NCBI GenBank assembly: GCA_900541045.1 | Contig: UQID01000008.1 | Coordinates: 20,860 to 84,859 of the forward strand | From: an uncultured Collinsella sp. | Lineage (GTDB): Bacteria > Actinomycetota > Coriobacteriia > Coriobacteriales > Coriobacteriaceae | Direction of reading: 5' to 3' | Length of the DNA: 64,000 nucleotides | Shown: positions 1 through 8,144 of the stretch, one piece after another | Numbering within the stretch: position 1 is the stretch's first letter | Layout of the letters: each line of letters starts with the position of its first letter | Made by a program: the position numbers and the translations under genes | Notes under the pieces: generated by a model | Told to the model about the DNA's origin: nothing | Databases searched by the model: none | Seen by the model: only the letters and a program-made list of their open reading frames with translations

Positions 1-600
1 ACCTGCGAGTGGTATGACCTGTTTATGACCGAGTTCGTGGCGTTCGACGAGGCGTTTGGGCGCCTGGCTGTGGCGTCTCCGGCCGATCTGGCGCCTATCG
101 AGGCGGCGTACATCGACGTGCGCACGCCGGCGTTGACGGCGCAGCTCACGCGCCTGTCGTATCGCATCGACCTGCACTTGGATCCCGAGGCGCCCGTATG
201 CGCCGACGAGGTGCGTCGTGCGATCGACACGCTGCGCGCGGACCATGGCATCGACTACGTGCGCGGAAAAAAGAGCAAGCGCTTGGATTTGGATCACACG
301 CTCGTTGGCTATGAGCTCACGGCGGGGGAGCGCCCGGACCATTTGGTGCTCATGCTCGACACCCATGCCGACAACGAGGGCTCAATGCGTCCGGAAATTT
401 TGCTTTCTGCTGCTGATGTTTTGTTGCAGGGCTTGACCCCGGGCGTGGATGCACCTATTGTTTCCACCGGTATGCAAGACCTCGTGACCATCTGCTCCTA
501 CGATGTCGAGCGTCAGAATCAAGCATGCGAGGACGACGAGGGCCGACTCGTCAGCCCCATACCTGTGCGAACTTGTGGATTTGCTCCACATACTCGTTGA
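1..600 (+). CDS. DUF2344 (radical SAM-associated, TIGR03936-type) protein, 3' part
   Basis: The reading frame is open from the first base, so the gene starts upstream of the window and the first in-frame ATG at 25 is probably internal. The visible part of about 199 residues has the pattern of DUF2344: an ...YIDVRTPALTAQLTRLSY... segment, then alternating acidic and hydrophobic strands, then a conserved hydrophobic C-terminal block. In this family the protein usually sits beside or is fused to a radical SAM protein, and the biochemical role is unsettled. Position directly upstream of rplU-rpmA is a common arrangement in actinobacteria and clostridia, by family knowledge. The stop codon is TGA at 598-600 and overlaps the -35 box of the rplU promoter. 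Family call is moderate because only the C-terminal part is visible. Confidence 0.65.
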   Translation, partial: TCEWYDLFMTEFVAFDEAFGRLAVASPADLAPIEAAYIDVRTPALTAQLTRLSYRIDLHLDPEAPVCADEVRRAIDTLRADHGIDYVRGKKSKRLDLDHTLVGYELTAGERPDHLVLMLDTHADNEGSMRPEILLSAADVLLQGLTPGVDAPIVSTGMQDLVTICSYDVERQNQACEDDEGRLVSPIPVRTCGFAPHTR

Positions 601-625
601 CGGGGGTATTTTCGCCTGCTACTAT
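597..625 (+). promoter_or_regulatory. Sigma-70-type promoter of rplU-rpmA
   Basis: TTGACG at 597-602 and TACTAT at 620-625 are separated by exactly 17 bases. The -35 box overlaps the stop codon of the upstream gene. The predicted transcript would begin near 632 and carry a leader of about 35 bases before rplU, too short for an elaborate ribosomal-protein leader. Confidence 0.7.
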
Positions 626-667
626 ATTCGGCTGTTGCACTAACTGATGCATGAAGGGCAAGTAAAC

Positions 668-1042
668 ATGTACGCAATCGTTAACACGGGCGGCAAGCAG
701 TACAAGGTCGCCACCGACGATGTCATCACCGTCGAGAAGATCGAGGGCAATGAGGGCGACAAGGTCACCCTGCCGGTTATCTTCCTCAACGATGGTAAGA
801 AGATCGTCACCGATCCCGACAAGCTGGCCAAGGCCAAGGTTACCGCTCAGATCGTTGAGCAGTTCAAGGGCGAGAAGCAGCTGGTCTTCAAGTTCCACAA
901 GCGCAAGCGCTATCGTCGTCTGAAGGGTCACCGTCAGCAGCTCACCAAGCTGAAGATCGTGAAGGTCCAGGCTACCTCCCGCGCCAAGAAGGCTGTCAAG
1001 GCAGAGGCTGAGGCTGTTGCCGAGGCTCCCGTCGCCGAGTAG
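668..1042 (+). CDS. rplU: 50S ribosomal protein L21
   Basis: L21 is a 23S rRNA-binding protein of the large subunit. The protein begins MYAIVNTGGKQYKV, the typical L21 start, so ATG 668 is preferred over an in-frame ATG at 647 that would add seven non-conserved residues. The core through the KRKRYRRLKGHRQ motif is normal. It ends in an Ala/Glu/Val/Lys-rich tail of about 20 residues not present in the shortest L21 proteins. rpmA follows 33 bases downstream and is almost certainly co-transcribed from the promoter at 597-625. Confidence 0.97.
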   Translation: MYAIVNTGGKQYKVATDDVITVEKIEGNEGDKVTLPVIFLNDGKKIVTDPDKLAKAKVTAQIVEQFKGEKQLVFKFHKRKRYRRLKGHRQQLTKLKIVKVQATSRAKKAVKAEAEAVAEAPVAE

Positions 1043-1075
1043 ATTACACTCGTAACGAAAGAGTAGGTATACACA

Positions 1076-1333
1076 ATGGCACACAAAAAAGGACTCGGTT
1101 CCTCCCGTAATGGCCGTGACTCCCGCGGTCAGCGCCTTGGCACGAAGCGCTATGCCGGCCAGACGGTAACCACGGGCACGATTCTCGTCCGTCAGCACGG
1201 CACGCACATCCACCCGGGTGAGAACGTTGGCCGTGGCAAGGACGACACGCTGTTCGCGCTGGTCGACGGTACCGTTGAGTTCCACAAGGGTATCAAGCAC
1301 AGGGTCAGCGTACGCCCGCTCGCGAACGCGTAA
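1076..1333 (+). CDS. rpmA: 50S ribosomal protein L27
   Basis: At 85 residues it is full length for L27, whose flexible N-terminus reaches the peptidyl transferase centre. It begins MAHKKGLGSSRNGRDS, the mature form, so it lacks the cleavable N-terminal extension of Firmicutes and does not need the Prp protease. It is second in the rplU-rpmA transcript and is followed 25 bases downstream by a terminator-like hairpin before obgE. Confidence 0.97.
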   Translation: MAHKKGLGSSRNGRDSRGQRLGTKRYAGQTVTTGTILVRQHGTHIHPGENVGRGKDDTLFALVDGTVEFHKGIKHRVSVRPLANA

Positions 1334-1358
1334 TTCACCCTTCATAGAGCACATATGT

Positions 1359-1401
1359 GGGAGGCACTTGAGTTTTAGGATTCAAGGGTCTCCCTCTTTT
1401 T
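1359..1401 (+). terminator. Hairpin with U-tract between rpmA and obgE
   Basis: GGGAG at 1359-1363 pairs with CTCCC at 1390-1394 and CTTGA at 1367-1371 pairs with TCAAG at 1382-1386. The stem is followed by TCTTTTT. It probably ends or attenuates the rplU-rpmA transcript. The obgE Shine-Dalgarno begins only two bases later, so obgE either depends on readthrough or has a promoter not recognised here. Confidence 0.7.
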
Positions 1402-1417
1402 GTAGGAGGCGATTCTG

Positions 1418-2884
1418 TTGTCACAGTTCACCGATATCAGCCGCATCAACGTGTGCGGCGGCGACGGCGGAGCCGGATGCATGTCGTTTAGGCGCGAGGC
1501 ATTTGTCCCCAAGGGCGGCCCCGATGGCGGCGACGGCGGTCGTGGCGGCAATGTCGTCATCCAGGCCGATGCTCAGCTGTCTTCGCTGATCGATTACCGC
1601 TTTAAGCATCACTTCCGCGCCGAGCGCGGCACGCACGGGCAGGGTGCCCGTCGTAACGGTAAGAGCGGCGAGGACCTGATTCTCAAGGTCCCTATGGGTA
1701 CCGTGGTGCGCGAGCTCGACCCCGAGACGCAGACCCCGATGTTCGAGATTGCCGACCTGGTGCACGACGGCGAGCGCGTTGTCGTGGCCCCCGGTGGTGC
1801 CGGCGGTCTGGGCAACACGCACTTTGTGACGTCCGTGCGTCGCGCGCCCGCGTTTGCCCAGCTCGGCGAGCCTGCCGAGGAACACTGGATCGAGCTCGAG
1901 ATGAAGCTTATGGCCGATGCCGCGCTTGTGGGCTTTCCCTCTGTCGGCAAGTCCTCGCTCATCGCGCGCATGAGTGCCGCCCGTCCCAAGATTGCCGACT
2001 ACCCGTTTACCACGCTCGTGCCGAACCTCGGCATGGTGCGTGCCGGCGAATATTCTTACGTCGTTGCCGACGTCCCCGGTCTCATCGAGGGCGCGAGCGA
2101 GGGCAAGGGCCTGGGTCACCAGTTCCTGCGCCACATTGAGCGTACGGCCCTGATCATGCATGTCGTCGACATGACGGGCGGTTTTGAGGATCGCGATCCG
2201 GTCGAGGACTATCGCATCATCAACCGCGAGCTCGAGCAGTATGGCGCCGAGCTTTCGGAGCGCCCGCAGATCGTTGTCGCCAACAAGTGCGATGCGCCGG
2301 GCACGGCCGACAAGATTTCCGACCTTAAGCGTGCGGCGCTCGACGATGGCCATATGTTCTTTGCTGTGTCTGCCGTGACGGGTGCCGGTCTTAACACGCT
2401 GATGCTTGCCGTGGGCGAGCAGGTGGCTAAGCTTCGCGCCGAGCTGGCGGTCTCTGATGAGCCGGTCGATCTGCGCGACGAGGAGTGGGAGCGCCGCCGT
2501 CTGCAGCGCGAGAAGCGGTTCCGCATTGTTCAAGAAGAGCCTCATGCCTTCCGTGTGGTTGGTCGCGCGATTGAGCGCATGGTCATCCAGACCGACTGGG
2601 AAAACGAGGAAGCCGTCATCTACCTGCAGCATAAGTTTGCGCGCATGGGTGTCGACGACGCGCTCGAGAAGGCCGGCTGCCGTGCGGGCGACGAGGTTCG
2701 CATTTGCCAGCGCGCCTTTGACTTTGAGGGTGCCGAGGACTTCTCGGAATACGAGGAGCTCGAGGATGCTGGCGAGGACGTTGCCGTTGAGGCCATTGAC
2801 GTGACCGATGCTGCGGATGAGGGCGTCGAGGTTGTCGATGCGGTGGATGCCGCGGACGATGCCGAGACCTCGGAGGGCGAGTAA
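1418..2884 (+). CDS. obgE: GTPase Obg/CgtA (ribosome assembly)
   Basis: Obg is a slow GTPase that associates with the 50S subunit during assembly and stress responses. The start is TTG at 1418, preceded by TAGGAGGC at 1403-1410. Domains in order are the glycine-rich Obg fold (residues 1-160), the G domain with P-loop GFPSVGKSS at 172-180, switch II DVPGLIEGASEG and NKCD at 289-292, then an OCT domain at roughly 335-415. The last 50 residues are an acidic Glu/Asp/Ala/Val-rich tail. The 488-residue length equals that of long actinobacterial Obg proteins. The obgE-nadD-yqeK-rsfS order is typical of Gram-positive genomes. Confidence 0.96.
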   Translation: MSQFTDISRINVCGGDGGAGCMSFRREAFVPKGGPDGGDGGRGGNVVIQADAQLSSLIDYRFKHHFRAERGTHGQGARRNGKSGEDLILKVPMGTVVRELDPETQTPMFEIADLVHDGERVVVAPGGAGGLGNTHFVTSVRRAPAFAQLGEPAEEHWIELEMKLMADAALVGFPSVGKSSLIARMSAARPKIADYPFTTLVPNLGMVRAGEYSYVVADVPGLIEGASEGKGLGHQFLRHIERTALIMHVVDMTGGFEDRDPVEDYRIINRELEQYGAELSERPQIVVANKCDAPGTADKISDLKRAALDDGHMFFAVSAVTGAGLNTLMLAVGEQVAKLRAELAVSDEPVDLRDEEWERRRLQREKRFRIVQEEPHAFRVVGRAIERMVIQTDWENEEAVIYLQHKFARMGVDDALEKAGCRAGDEVRICQRAFDFEGAEDFSEYEELEDAGEDVAVEAIDVTDAADEGVEVVDAVDAADDAETSEGE

Positions 2885-2887
2885 GCC

Positions 2888-3565
2888 ATGTCGCTGCGCG
2901 GTGGAATCGGTTTGCCCGAGCTGCCCATAAAAGAGGGCAAAGAGTTTCGGCTTGGCATTATGGGCGGCACATTTGACCCGATTCATTACGGGCACCTGGT
3001 GACTGCCGAGCAGGCGCGCGAGTCGCTCGACTTGGACGCTGTGCTCTTTATGCCGGCGGGCACGCCTGCCTTTAAGCTTGACAAGCCGGTGACGCCTGCC
3101 GAGGACCGTTATGCCATGACGGTCCTCGCCACCGCCGCGAACCCGGCCTTTTTGGCGAGTCGGTTCGAGATCGACCGACCGGGCGTAACCTATACGGCCG
3201 ATACGCTTCATGCCCTTCGCGACTTTTACCCGCCGCAGGTAAAGCTCTACTTTATTACGGGCGCCGACGCGATTATCGATATCGTGACCTGGCATGATGC
3301 CGAACGAATCGCTGAGCTTGCTACCTTTATTGCGGCGACGCGACCGGGCTTTGATATCGATACGGCGCGTGCCCGAATCAAAGAGTCGGGGCTGCCGTTC
3401 GACGTGCGCTATATTCAGATTCCGGCGCTGGCGATCAGCTCGACGAACATTCGTAAGCGAGTTGCTCGCGGCATGAGCGTGCGCTATCTTACGAGCGAGT
3501 CCGTGCTTGGCTACATTCGCAAACGCAGGCTATATGCCGATTTGGGCCAAGAAGATTTTGAGTGA
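2888..3565 (+). CDS. nadD: Nicotinate-nucleotide adenylyltransferase
   Basis: NadD joins nicotinate mononucleotide and ATP to form deamido-NAD in NAD biosynthesis. The nucleotidyltransferase signature GGTFDPIHYGH lies at residues 26-36 and the second signature ISSTNIR at 183-189. The 225 residues include an N-terminal extension of about 20 residues before the Rossmann strand, so a shorter protein starting inside cannot be excluded, but ATG 2888 directly follows the obgE stop (spacing three bases), as expected for a coupled operon. Confidence 0.95.
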   Translation: MSLRGGIGLPELPIKEGKEFRLGIMGGTFDPIHYGHLVTAEQARESLDLDAVLFMPAGTPAFKLDKPVTPAEDRYAMTVLATAANPAFLASRFEIDRPGVTYTADTLHALRDFYPPQVKLYFITGADAIIDIVTWHDAERIAELATFIAATRPGFDIDTARARIKESGLPFDVRYIQIPALAISSTNIRKRVARGMSVRYLTSESVLGYIRKRRLYADLGQEDFE

Positions 3566-3577
3566 TGGGGGTCTACG

Positions 3578-4186
3578 TTGTCGGTAGAGGATCAGTTTGA
3601 GGGCGATGAGCGCGCACTGCTCAAGCGCATTCAAGAACTGCTCGATGTTCGCATGAAGGATAAGCGCAAGCGCTATGTGCATTCGCTGGGTGTTGCCGAG
3701 ACCGCACTTCATCTGGCCGAGGTCTACGGCGTTGACCGCTTTGATGCCGCTGCCGCCGGCCTGATCCATGACTGGGACAAAGTGCTCTCCGACGACGAGC
3801 TGGTCACGCGCGCTCTGCATTACGGCATTAAGATTGCCGGCTCTCCTTCCGCCGCGACGCCGCTTTTGCATGGCCCTGTTGCCGCCTATGAGCTTCCGCA
3901 GCTTTTCCCCGAGTTGTCGCCGGCCGTTTTCCAGGCTGTCGACCGTCACACCGTGGGTGCCTGCGACATGACGCCGCTCGATATGGTGGTCTTTGTGGCC
4001 GATGCCATCGAGCCCAACCGCCACGGCGACTATGCGCATGCCCTGCGCGAGATGGTGGGGGAGTCGACGCTCGATGAGTTGTTCTTCTCCTGTTTTGCGC
4101 AGGGTCTGGTCTATGTGATCCAGTCCGGGCGCTATCTTTATCCCACGGCTATTACGATTTACAACCATTACGCCCAGCTGCGCTAG
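3578..4186 (+). CDS. yqeK: HD-domain hydrolase YqeK (Ap4A hydrolase type)
   Basis: This belongs to the YqeK family of symmetrical diadenosine tetraphosphate hydrolases that bind two metals through an HD domain. The metal-binding pattern is visible as HSLGVAE, IHDWDK (His64-Asp65), LLHGPVAA and DRHTVGA. The start is TTG at 3578, 13 bases after nadD, and gives 202 residues. The nadD-yqeK-rsfS neighbourhood supports the family assignment, because YqeK is normally encoded beside nadD and is sometimes fused to it. Confidence 0.9.
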   Translation: MSVEDQFEGDERALLKRIQELLDVRMKDKRKRYVHSLGVAETALHLAEVYGVDRFDAAAAGLIHDWDKVLSDDELVTRALHYGIKIAGSPSAATPLLHGPVAAYELPQLFPELSPAVFQAVDRHTVGACDMTPLDMVVFVADAIEPNRHGDYAHALREMVGESTLDELFFSCFAQGLVYVIQSGRYLYPTAITIYNHYAQLR

Positions 4187-4214
4187 CTCGGGTGCGTCTA
4201 GAAAGAGGTATTCC

Positions 4215-4670
4215 ATGGCCGACGAGACCATGACCGACGAGCAGATTCTTGAACGTGTGGAGCACAAGAGCTTCGCCGCCACGTCCGACCGCACTGCCGC
4301 CTCGCTGTCCGCGAGCGGTGTCGCCGCCGAGGATGTCGCCCGCGCCGCCGCGCAGGCCGCCTACGACAAGAAGGGCGAGGACGTTCAGGTGCTCGACCTG
4401 ACCGAGCTTTCCGATGTGTGCGACTACTTTGTGCTTGCCACCGGTACCAACAACCGCCAGGTCGATTCGATCGTCGACGAGATTGAGGAGAAGGTCGCCG
4501 AGGCTTGCGGCGAGCATCCGTTCTCCATTGAGGGTCGCGAGCAGAAGACCTGGATGCTCATGGACTACGGCTCGGTTGTCGTCCACGTCTTCACTCCCGA
4601 AGCCCGCGACTTCTATCGCCTAGAAAAACTCTGGGGCGACGCCCCCCAGCTCCCCCTCAACCTCCTCTAG
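4215..4670 (+). CDS. rsfS: Ribosomal silencing factor RsfS
   Basis: RsfS binds L14 and blocks subunit joining when nutrients run low. The DUF143 core is clear (LDLTELSDVCDYFVLATGTNNRQ split over residues 60-82, then KTWMLMDYGSVVVHVF). The 151 residues include an N-terminal extension of about 40 residues rich in Ala, Thr and Glu that most homologues of 110-120 residues lack. It is the last gene of the obgE operon and is followed by a strong terminator. Confidence 0.93.
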   Translation: MADETMTDEQILERVEHKSFAATSDRTAASLSASGVAAEDVARAAAQAAYDKKGEDVQVLDLTELSDVCDYFVLATGTNNRQVDSIVDEIEEKVAEACGEHPFSIEGREQKTWMLMDYGSVVVHVFTPEARDFYRLEKLWGDAPQLPLNLL

Positions 4671-4711
4671 TAGCTCATTTGAGACGGGGTTTAGCTACCC
4701 TCACGCATATC

Positions 4712-4755
4712 GCCGGGCAGTTGCGGTTTTCCGCACCTGCCCGGCTTTCTTTTTG
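4712..4755 (+). terminator. Intrinsic terminator of the obgE-rsfS operon
   Basis: GCCGGGCAG at 4712-4720 pairs with CTGCCCGGC at 4737-4745, with an inner TGCGG/CCGCA stem and a TTTT loop. TTTCTTTTT follows. There is no U-tract in the minus direction, so it serves mainly the plus-strand operon although dinB converges on it. Confidence 0.85.
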
Positions 4756-4764
4756 CCTCAGGGA

Positions 4765-6018
4765 CTAATCGTTGAAGCGGGATTGGCGGCCGAAGGATAG
4801 GGCGGTGTCGCCGAACTTGTCTCGGACGGCGTCGATGGTGACGGAGAGGTCGCGGCGGTCGCTGGATTGGGCTCCGCGGTCATCGATCTCGCAGAACAGG
4901 TCGGTCTGGATGCCGCCTTGGTGGTCGAAGTCGCTCATGCCGATGCCCGCTAAGCGAACATGCATGCCTTCCTGCCAGATGTTGTCGAGCAGTTCGAGTG
5001 CAACCGCCACGAAGATGTTCTCATCGTCGGTCGGATGAGGCAGCCGGCGCTGTGCCGTACGCCCGCTGCCATACGAATACTTGAGCTTGAGCGTCACCGT
5101 GGCGCCTGTTAGTCCCTGACGGCGCAGGCGGCGTCCCACTGACTCGCCCAACAGCGCAATCGCCGCCTCAATATCCCCACGCTCAGTCAAATCTTTCGCA
5201 AAGGTGCGTTCATTGCTGACCGACTTGACCTCGCGCTCTTCATCGAGGCTCGTGACTTCAGAGAGTTCGAGTCCCAGCGCACGCTGACGCATGCGCTCGC
5301 CGTTGACGCCAAAAATAGAGGCCAAGGTGGATTCCGGTGCACGTGATAGCTCGCCGAGGGTGTAGATGCGCATGCGGCGCAGTCGCTCCTCGGCCGAGCG
5401 CCCGATGCCGCTCATGGCAGACACTGGTAGCGCGGCCAAAAAGCGCTGTTCCGTCCCGGGGCGCACGATGGTCAGCCCAAACGGCTTATCCCGCTCGCTT
5501 GCGATCTTTGCGACCGTCTTGTTGCAGCCCACGCCAATGGAGCAGGTCACTCCCAGCGCTGCCACGCGGTCGCTTATACGCCGCGCAACCAGCAGCGGGT
5601 CTTCGGGCGCAAAGCGACCCGGCGTGATATCGATAAAGGCTTCGTCGATGGACACGCGCTCAACACGCGGGGTCTCGTCGGCGAGAATCGCCATGACTTG
5701 CGCGCTCACCTCGCGGTAGCGATCAAAGTGCCCGTGCGTCCAAATGGCTTGCGGGCACAAGCGCCGCGCCTCGGCCGAGGGCATGGCAGAGTGCACGCCA
5801 AAGCGACGTGCCTCATATGAACACGTGGACACGACGCCACGCGAATCGGCGTCTCCGCCCACGATGAGCGGCTTTCCGCGCCACTCGGGATGATCGAGCA
5901 TCTCCACGCTCGCAAAAAACGCATCAAGGTCCATCAGACCCACCGCCGGGCCCGTCCAGGGAGGCGGTGTGACGCCCATGGCATCCTCATAACCGTATGT
6001 ATGTTCGCGTCTTTCCAT
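4765..6018 (-). CDS. dinB: DNA polymerase IV (Y-family translesion polymerase)
   Basis: Pol IV inserts opposite damaged bases. The catalytic motifs are present: DLDAFFASVE with Asp30, and SIDEAF with Asp125-Glu126. The palm, fingers, thumb and little-finger regions are all covered in 417 residues. A beta-clamp binding motif QTDLF is visible at 371-375, followed by the usual ...IDAVRDKFG... tail. Another Met at residue 14 could be the true start, since the first 13 residues (ERREHTYGYEDA) are not conserved. The gene stands alone on the minus strand between two plus-strand operons. No convincing LexA box was found. Confidence 0.95.
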   Translation of the reverse strand: MERREHTYGYEDAMGVTPPPWTGPAVGLMDLDAFFASVEMLDHPEWRGKPLIVGGDADSRGVVSTCSYEARRFGVHSAMPSAEARRLCPQAIWTHGHFDRYREVSAQVMAILADETPRVERVSIDEAFIDITPGRFAPEDPLLVARRISDRVAALGVTCSIGVGCNKTVAKIASERDKPFGLTIVRPGTEQRFLAALPVSAMSGIGRSAEERLRRMRIYTLGELSRAPESTLASIFGVNGERMRQRALGLELSEVTSLDEEREVKSVSNERTFAKDLTERGDIEAAIALLGESVGRRLRRQGLTGATVTLKLKYSYGSGRTAQRRLPHPTDDENIFVAVALELLDNIWQEGMHVRLAGIGMSDFDHQGGIQTDLFCEIDDRGAQSSDRRDLSVTIDAVRDKFGDTALSFGRQSRFND

Positions 6019-6064
6019 GTCATGAGTATACCGCGCAGCTCATGTGGGGTGCGTGTATGTGCTT

Positions 6065-6100
6065 GCAAATCCCGAATTCTTGTCTAAGATATGGATTTGC
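6065..6100. repeat. Inverted repeat in the dinB/rpsP divergent region
   Basis: GCAAATCC at 6065-6072 is mirrored exactly by GGATTTGC at 6093-6100 with 20 bases between. It lies in the 200-base region from which dinB and rpsP are transcribed apart. It could be an operator or a transcript hairpin. There is no U-tract. Confidence 0.4.
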
Positions 6101-6134
6101 CCTCGACTACACCGAAGAAGTTGGTCTCACGGAC

Positions 6135-6163
6135 TTCACCTGCCCGCGTCGATGGCGTATTAT
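6135..6163 (+). promoter_or_regulatory. Candidate promoter of rpsP operon
   Basis: TTCACC at 6135-6140 and TATTAT at 6158-6163 are 17 bases apart. The -35 matches only four of six consensus positions, the -10 five of six. It would give a leader of about 50 bases ahead of rpsP. Confidence 0.45.
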
Positions 6164-6219
6164 GTTCAACTGTTTGTTTGTAGTTGCAGCCTAAAGCTGC
6201 TTGGTTGGAGGAGTTTCCT

Positions 6220-6561
6220 TTGGCAGTCAAGATTCGCCTTGCTCGTCACGGCGCTAAGAAGCGTCCGTACTACCGTGTCGTCGTCGCCGATTCCCGCGCC
6301 CCGCGTGACGGTCGTATCATCGAGGAGGTTGGCCGCTACAACCCGATGACCGCCCCCAAGACCATCAACCTCGACCTCGAGAAGATCGCCGACTGGCAGT
6401 CCAAGGGCGCTCAGCTCACCGACGCTGTCGCCGCTCTGGTCAAGGCCGCCAACGAGGGCGAGAAGACCGAGACCGTCGTCAAGAAGTCCAAGAAGCAGCT
6501 CGCCAAAGAGGCCGAGGCCGCTAAGGCTGCCGCTGAGGCCGCTGAGGGCGCCGAGGAGTAA
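6220..6561 (+). CDS. rpsP: 30S ribosomal protein S16
   Basis: The start is TTG at 6220, giving AVKIRLARHGAKKRPYYRVV, the standard S16 N-terminus. The sequence TTGGAGGAG lies just upstream. An in-frame ATG at 6184 would add 12 unrelated residues. After the roughly 80-residue conserved core the protein has a Lys/Ala/Glu-rich tail (KKQLAKEAEAAKAAAEA...), giving 113 residues. It heads the rpsP-khpA-rimM-trmD set, a conserved operon linking ribosome assembly and tRNA methylation. Confidence 0.96.
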   Translation: MAVKIRLARHGAKKRPYYRVVVADSRAPRDGRIIEEVGRYNPMTAPKTINLDLEKIADWQSKGAQLTDAVAALVKAANEGEKTETVVKKSKKQLAKEAEAAKAAAEAAEGAEE

Positions 6562-6564
6562 ATC

Positions 6565-6849
6565 GTGCCTGAGGTTGACGCTGCACAGCTCGAGGGTGAG
6601 GCAATGCTCTCAGATCGCATCGCCGATCTCGTCGAATATCTCGTTGTTCAGATCGTCGACGACCCGGATTCCGTGAGCCTTGAGGTCATCGATGGTGATG
6701 ACGCCTCTACGATTGAGGTTTCGGTCGCCGAGGATGACGTCGCTAAGGTCATCGGCCGTCGTGGCCGTACCATCAAGGCCATTCGCACGCTCGCCCGTGC
6801 ACTGGCCGCTCGCCTCGACACTGCTGTCGAGGTAGAGGTTCTGGGCTAG
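6565..6849 (+). CDS. khpA: KH-domain RNA-binding protein KhpA
   Basis: This small KH protein carries the KVIGRRGRTIKAIRTL loop (GxxG type) that binds single-stranded RNA. In Gram-positive bacteria KhpA works with KhpB in RNA regulation of cell division and elongation, by family knowledge. GTG 6565 has a good GAGGAG Shine-Dalgarno lying over the rpsP stop and gives 94 residues. ATG 6604 would give the more usual 81 residues beginning MLSDRIADLVEYLV. Both are plausible. The position between rpsP and rimM is the classic one. Confidence 0.9.
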   Translation: MPEVDAAQLEGEAMLSDRIADLVEYLVVQIVDDPDSVSLEVIDGDDASTIEVSVAEDDVAKVIGRRGRTIKAIRTLARALAARLDTAVEVEVLG

Positions 6850-6853
6850 GACC

Positions 6854-7375
6854 TTGAGGTCCCAGTACAAAAACATCGCCCGTGTGGTCAAGCCGCACGG
6901 AAGGAAGGGGGAGGTCCTCGCGCAGCCGCTGCGGGGGCTTCCTTCTGTATTAGAGCCGGGCATGCGCGTCGCCCTGACGCCGCCGGCGCTCAAGCGCGAC
7001 CGCTTTTGCACGGTCGTGTCCGTCACCGATACGGGCGATGGCGATCTGGTCTCGTTTGAGGGCATTGACGACTTGACGGCCGCCGAGGGCATCACGGGAT
7101 GCTATGTGCTGGCAAATCGCGACGACTTTGAGCTCGATTCGCTCGACGCGGCCTATACCGACCTGATGGGTCGCGAGGTGGTCGACGAGCGCTTCGGTTC
7201 GCTCGGCACGATCGTCGAGATCATGTCGACGCCCGCGAACGATGTTTGCGTTGTCGAGGGCGATCGGTACGGCGAGGTGCTGATTCCCGTGATCGAGCAG
7301 GTCGTGCTCGATCTTCCCGACACAGGAACAATTTCCGTCCACGTTATGGACGGCCTGATCGATATGGACAAGTAG
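6854..7375 (+). CDS. rimM: 16S rRNA processing protein RimM
   Basis: RimM binds S19 and assists maturation of the 30S head. The N-terminal RimM domain starts NIARVVKPHGRKGEVLAQPL, and the C-terminal PRC-barrel part includes LMGREVVDERFGSLGTI and the ending VHVMDGLID. The start is TTG at 6854, four bases after khpA. The 173 residues are normal for the family. It is followed ten bases later by trmD. Confidence 0.93.
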   Translation: MRSQYKNIARVVKPHGRKGEVLAQPLRGLPSVLEPGMRVALTPPALKRDRFCTVVSVTDTGDGDLVSFEGIDDLTAAEGITGCYVLANRDDFELDSLDAAYTDLMGREVVDERFGSLGTIVEIMSTPANDVCVVEGDRYGEVLIPVIEQVVLDLPDTGTISVHVMDGLIDMDK

Positions 7376-7385
7376 GGAGGACAAC

Positions 7386-8144
7386 ATGCTGATCGAGACC
7401 CTTTCGGTCTTTCCCGAGATGTTTGAGCCCGTTATGTCCACATCGATTTTGGGCCGCGCCCGCAAGGCCGGCCTTTTTGATTTTAAGGCGTATAACCTGC
7501 GCGACTGGACGCACGACCGCCATCGTACCGTCGATGACGAGCCGTACGGCGGCGGGCAGGGCATGCTCATGAAGGTCGAGCCTATCGCAGAGGCCATCGA
7601 GGCCATTAGCGCAGAGGGTCCTAAGCCCACTGTGGTGTTCTTTACCCCCTGTGGCGAGCCTTTTACGCAGCATGTGGCCGAGCGCCTGCTCAAAAGTGAG
7701 CGCCTGCTGTTTGTGTGCAGCCGTTACGAGGGCGTCGACGAGCGCGCGTATGCGTATGCCGATGAGCGTCTGTCGATCGGCGACTATGTGCTCACGGGCG
7801 GCGAGCTGCCCGCGATGGTCGTTGCCGATGCCGTCGTACGCCTCATTCCCGGCGCCCTGGGCGACGAGATGAGCAACGTGGACGAGTCGTTCTCGACCGC
7901 CGAGGACGGAGGCCTGCTCGAGTACGCGCAGTACACCCGCCCCGCCGAGTTCAACGGCGAGGGCGTTCCTCCGGTGCTCGTGAGCGGCGATCACGCCAAG
8001 GTCGATGCCTGGCGCCGCAAGAATGCCATCGAGCGCACCTGTCGCTGGCGTCCCGACCTGATCGAGACTGCGCGGCTCACGCCCGAGGAGCGCGCTTACG
8101 CGCAGGAGATTTTGGACGCTTCGTATTCGCAGAGCGAGGAGTGA
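7386..8144 (+). CDS. trmD: tRNA (guanine37-N1)-methyltransferase
   Basis: TrmD is a SPOUT-class enzyme that methylates G37 next to the anticodon using S-adenosylmethionine and prevents +1 frameshifting. The trefoil-knot segment SIGDYVLTGGELPAMV is present, as are the family motifs DEPYGGGQGM and SRYEGVDER. The 252 residues fit the family. Its TGA stop overlaps the GTG start of lepB in a GTGA junction, which implies coupled translation. Confidence 0.97.
   Translation: MLIETLSVFPEMFEPVMSTSILGRARKAGLFDFKAYNLRDWTHDRHRTVDDEPYGGGQGMLMKVEPIAEAIEAISAEGPKPTVVFFTPCGEPFTQHVAERLLKSERLLFVCSRYEGVDERAYAYADERLSIGDYVLTGGELPAMVVADAVVRLIPGALGDEMSNVDESFSTAEDGGLLEYAQYTRPAEFNGEGVPPVLVSGDHAKVDAWRRKNAIERTCRWRPDLIETARLTPEERAYAQEILDASYSQSEE

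Noticed and set aside
5990..6020. LexA/SOS box at dinB
   Set aside because: CGAACATACATACG resembles half of a Gram-positive box but lacks the symmetric second half and lies within the first codons.
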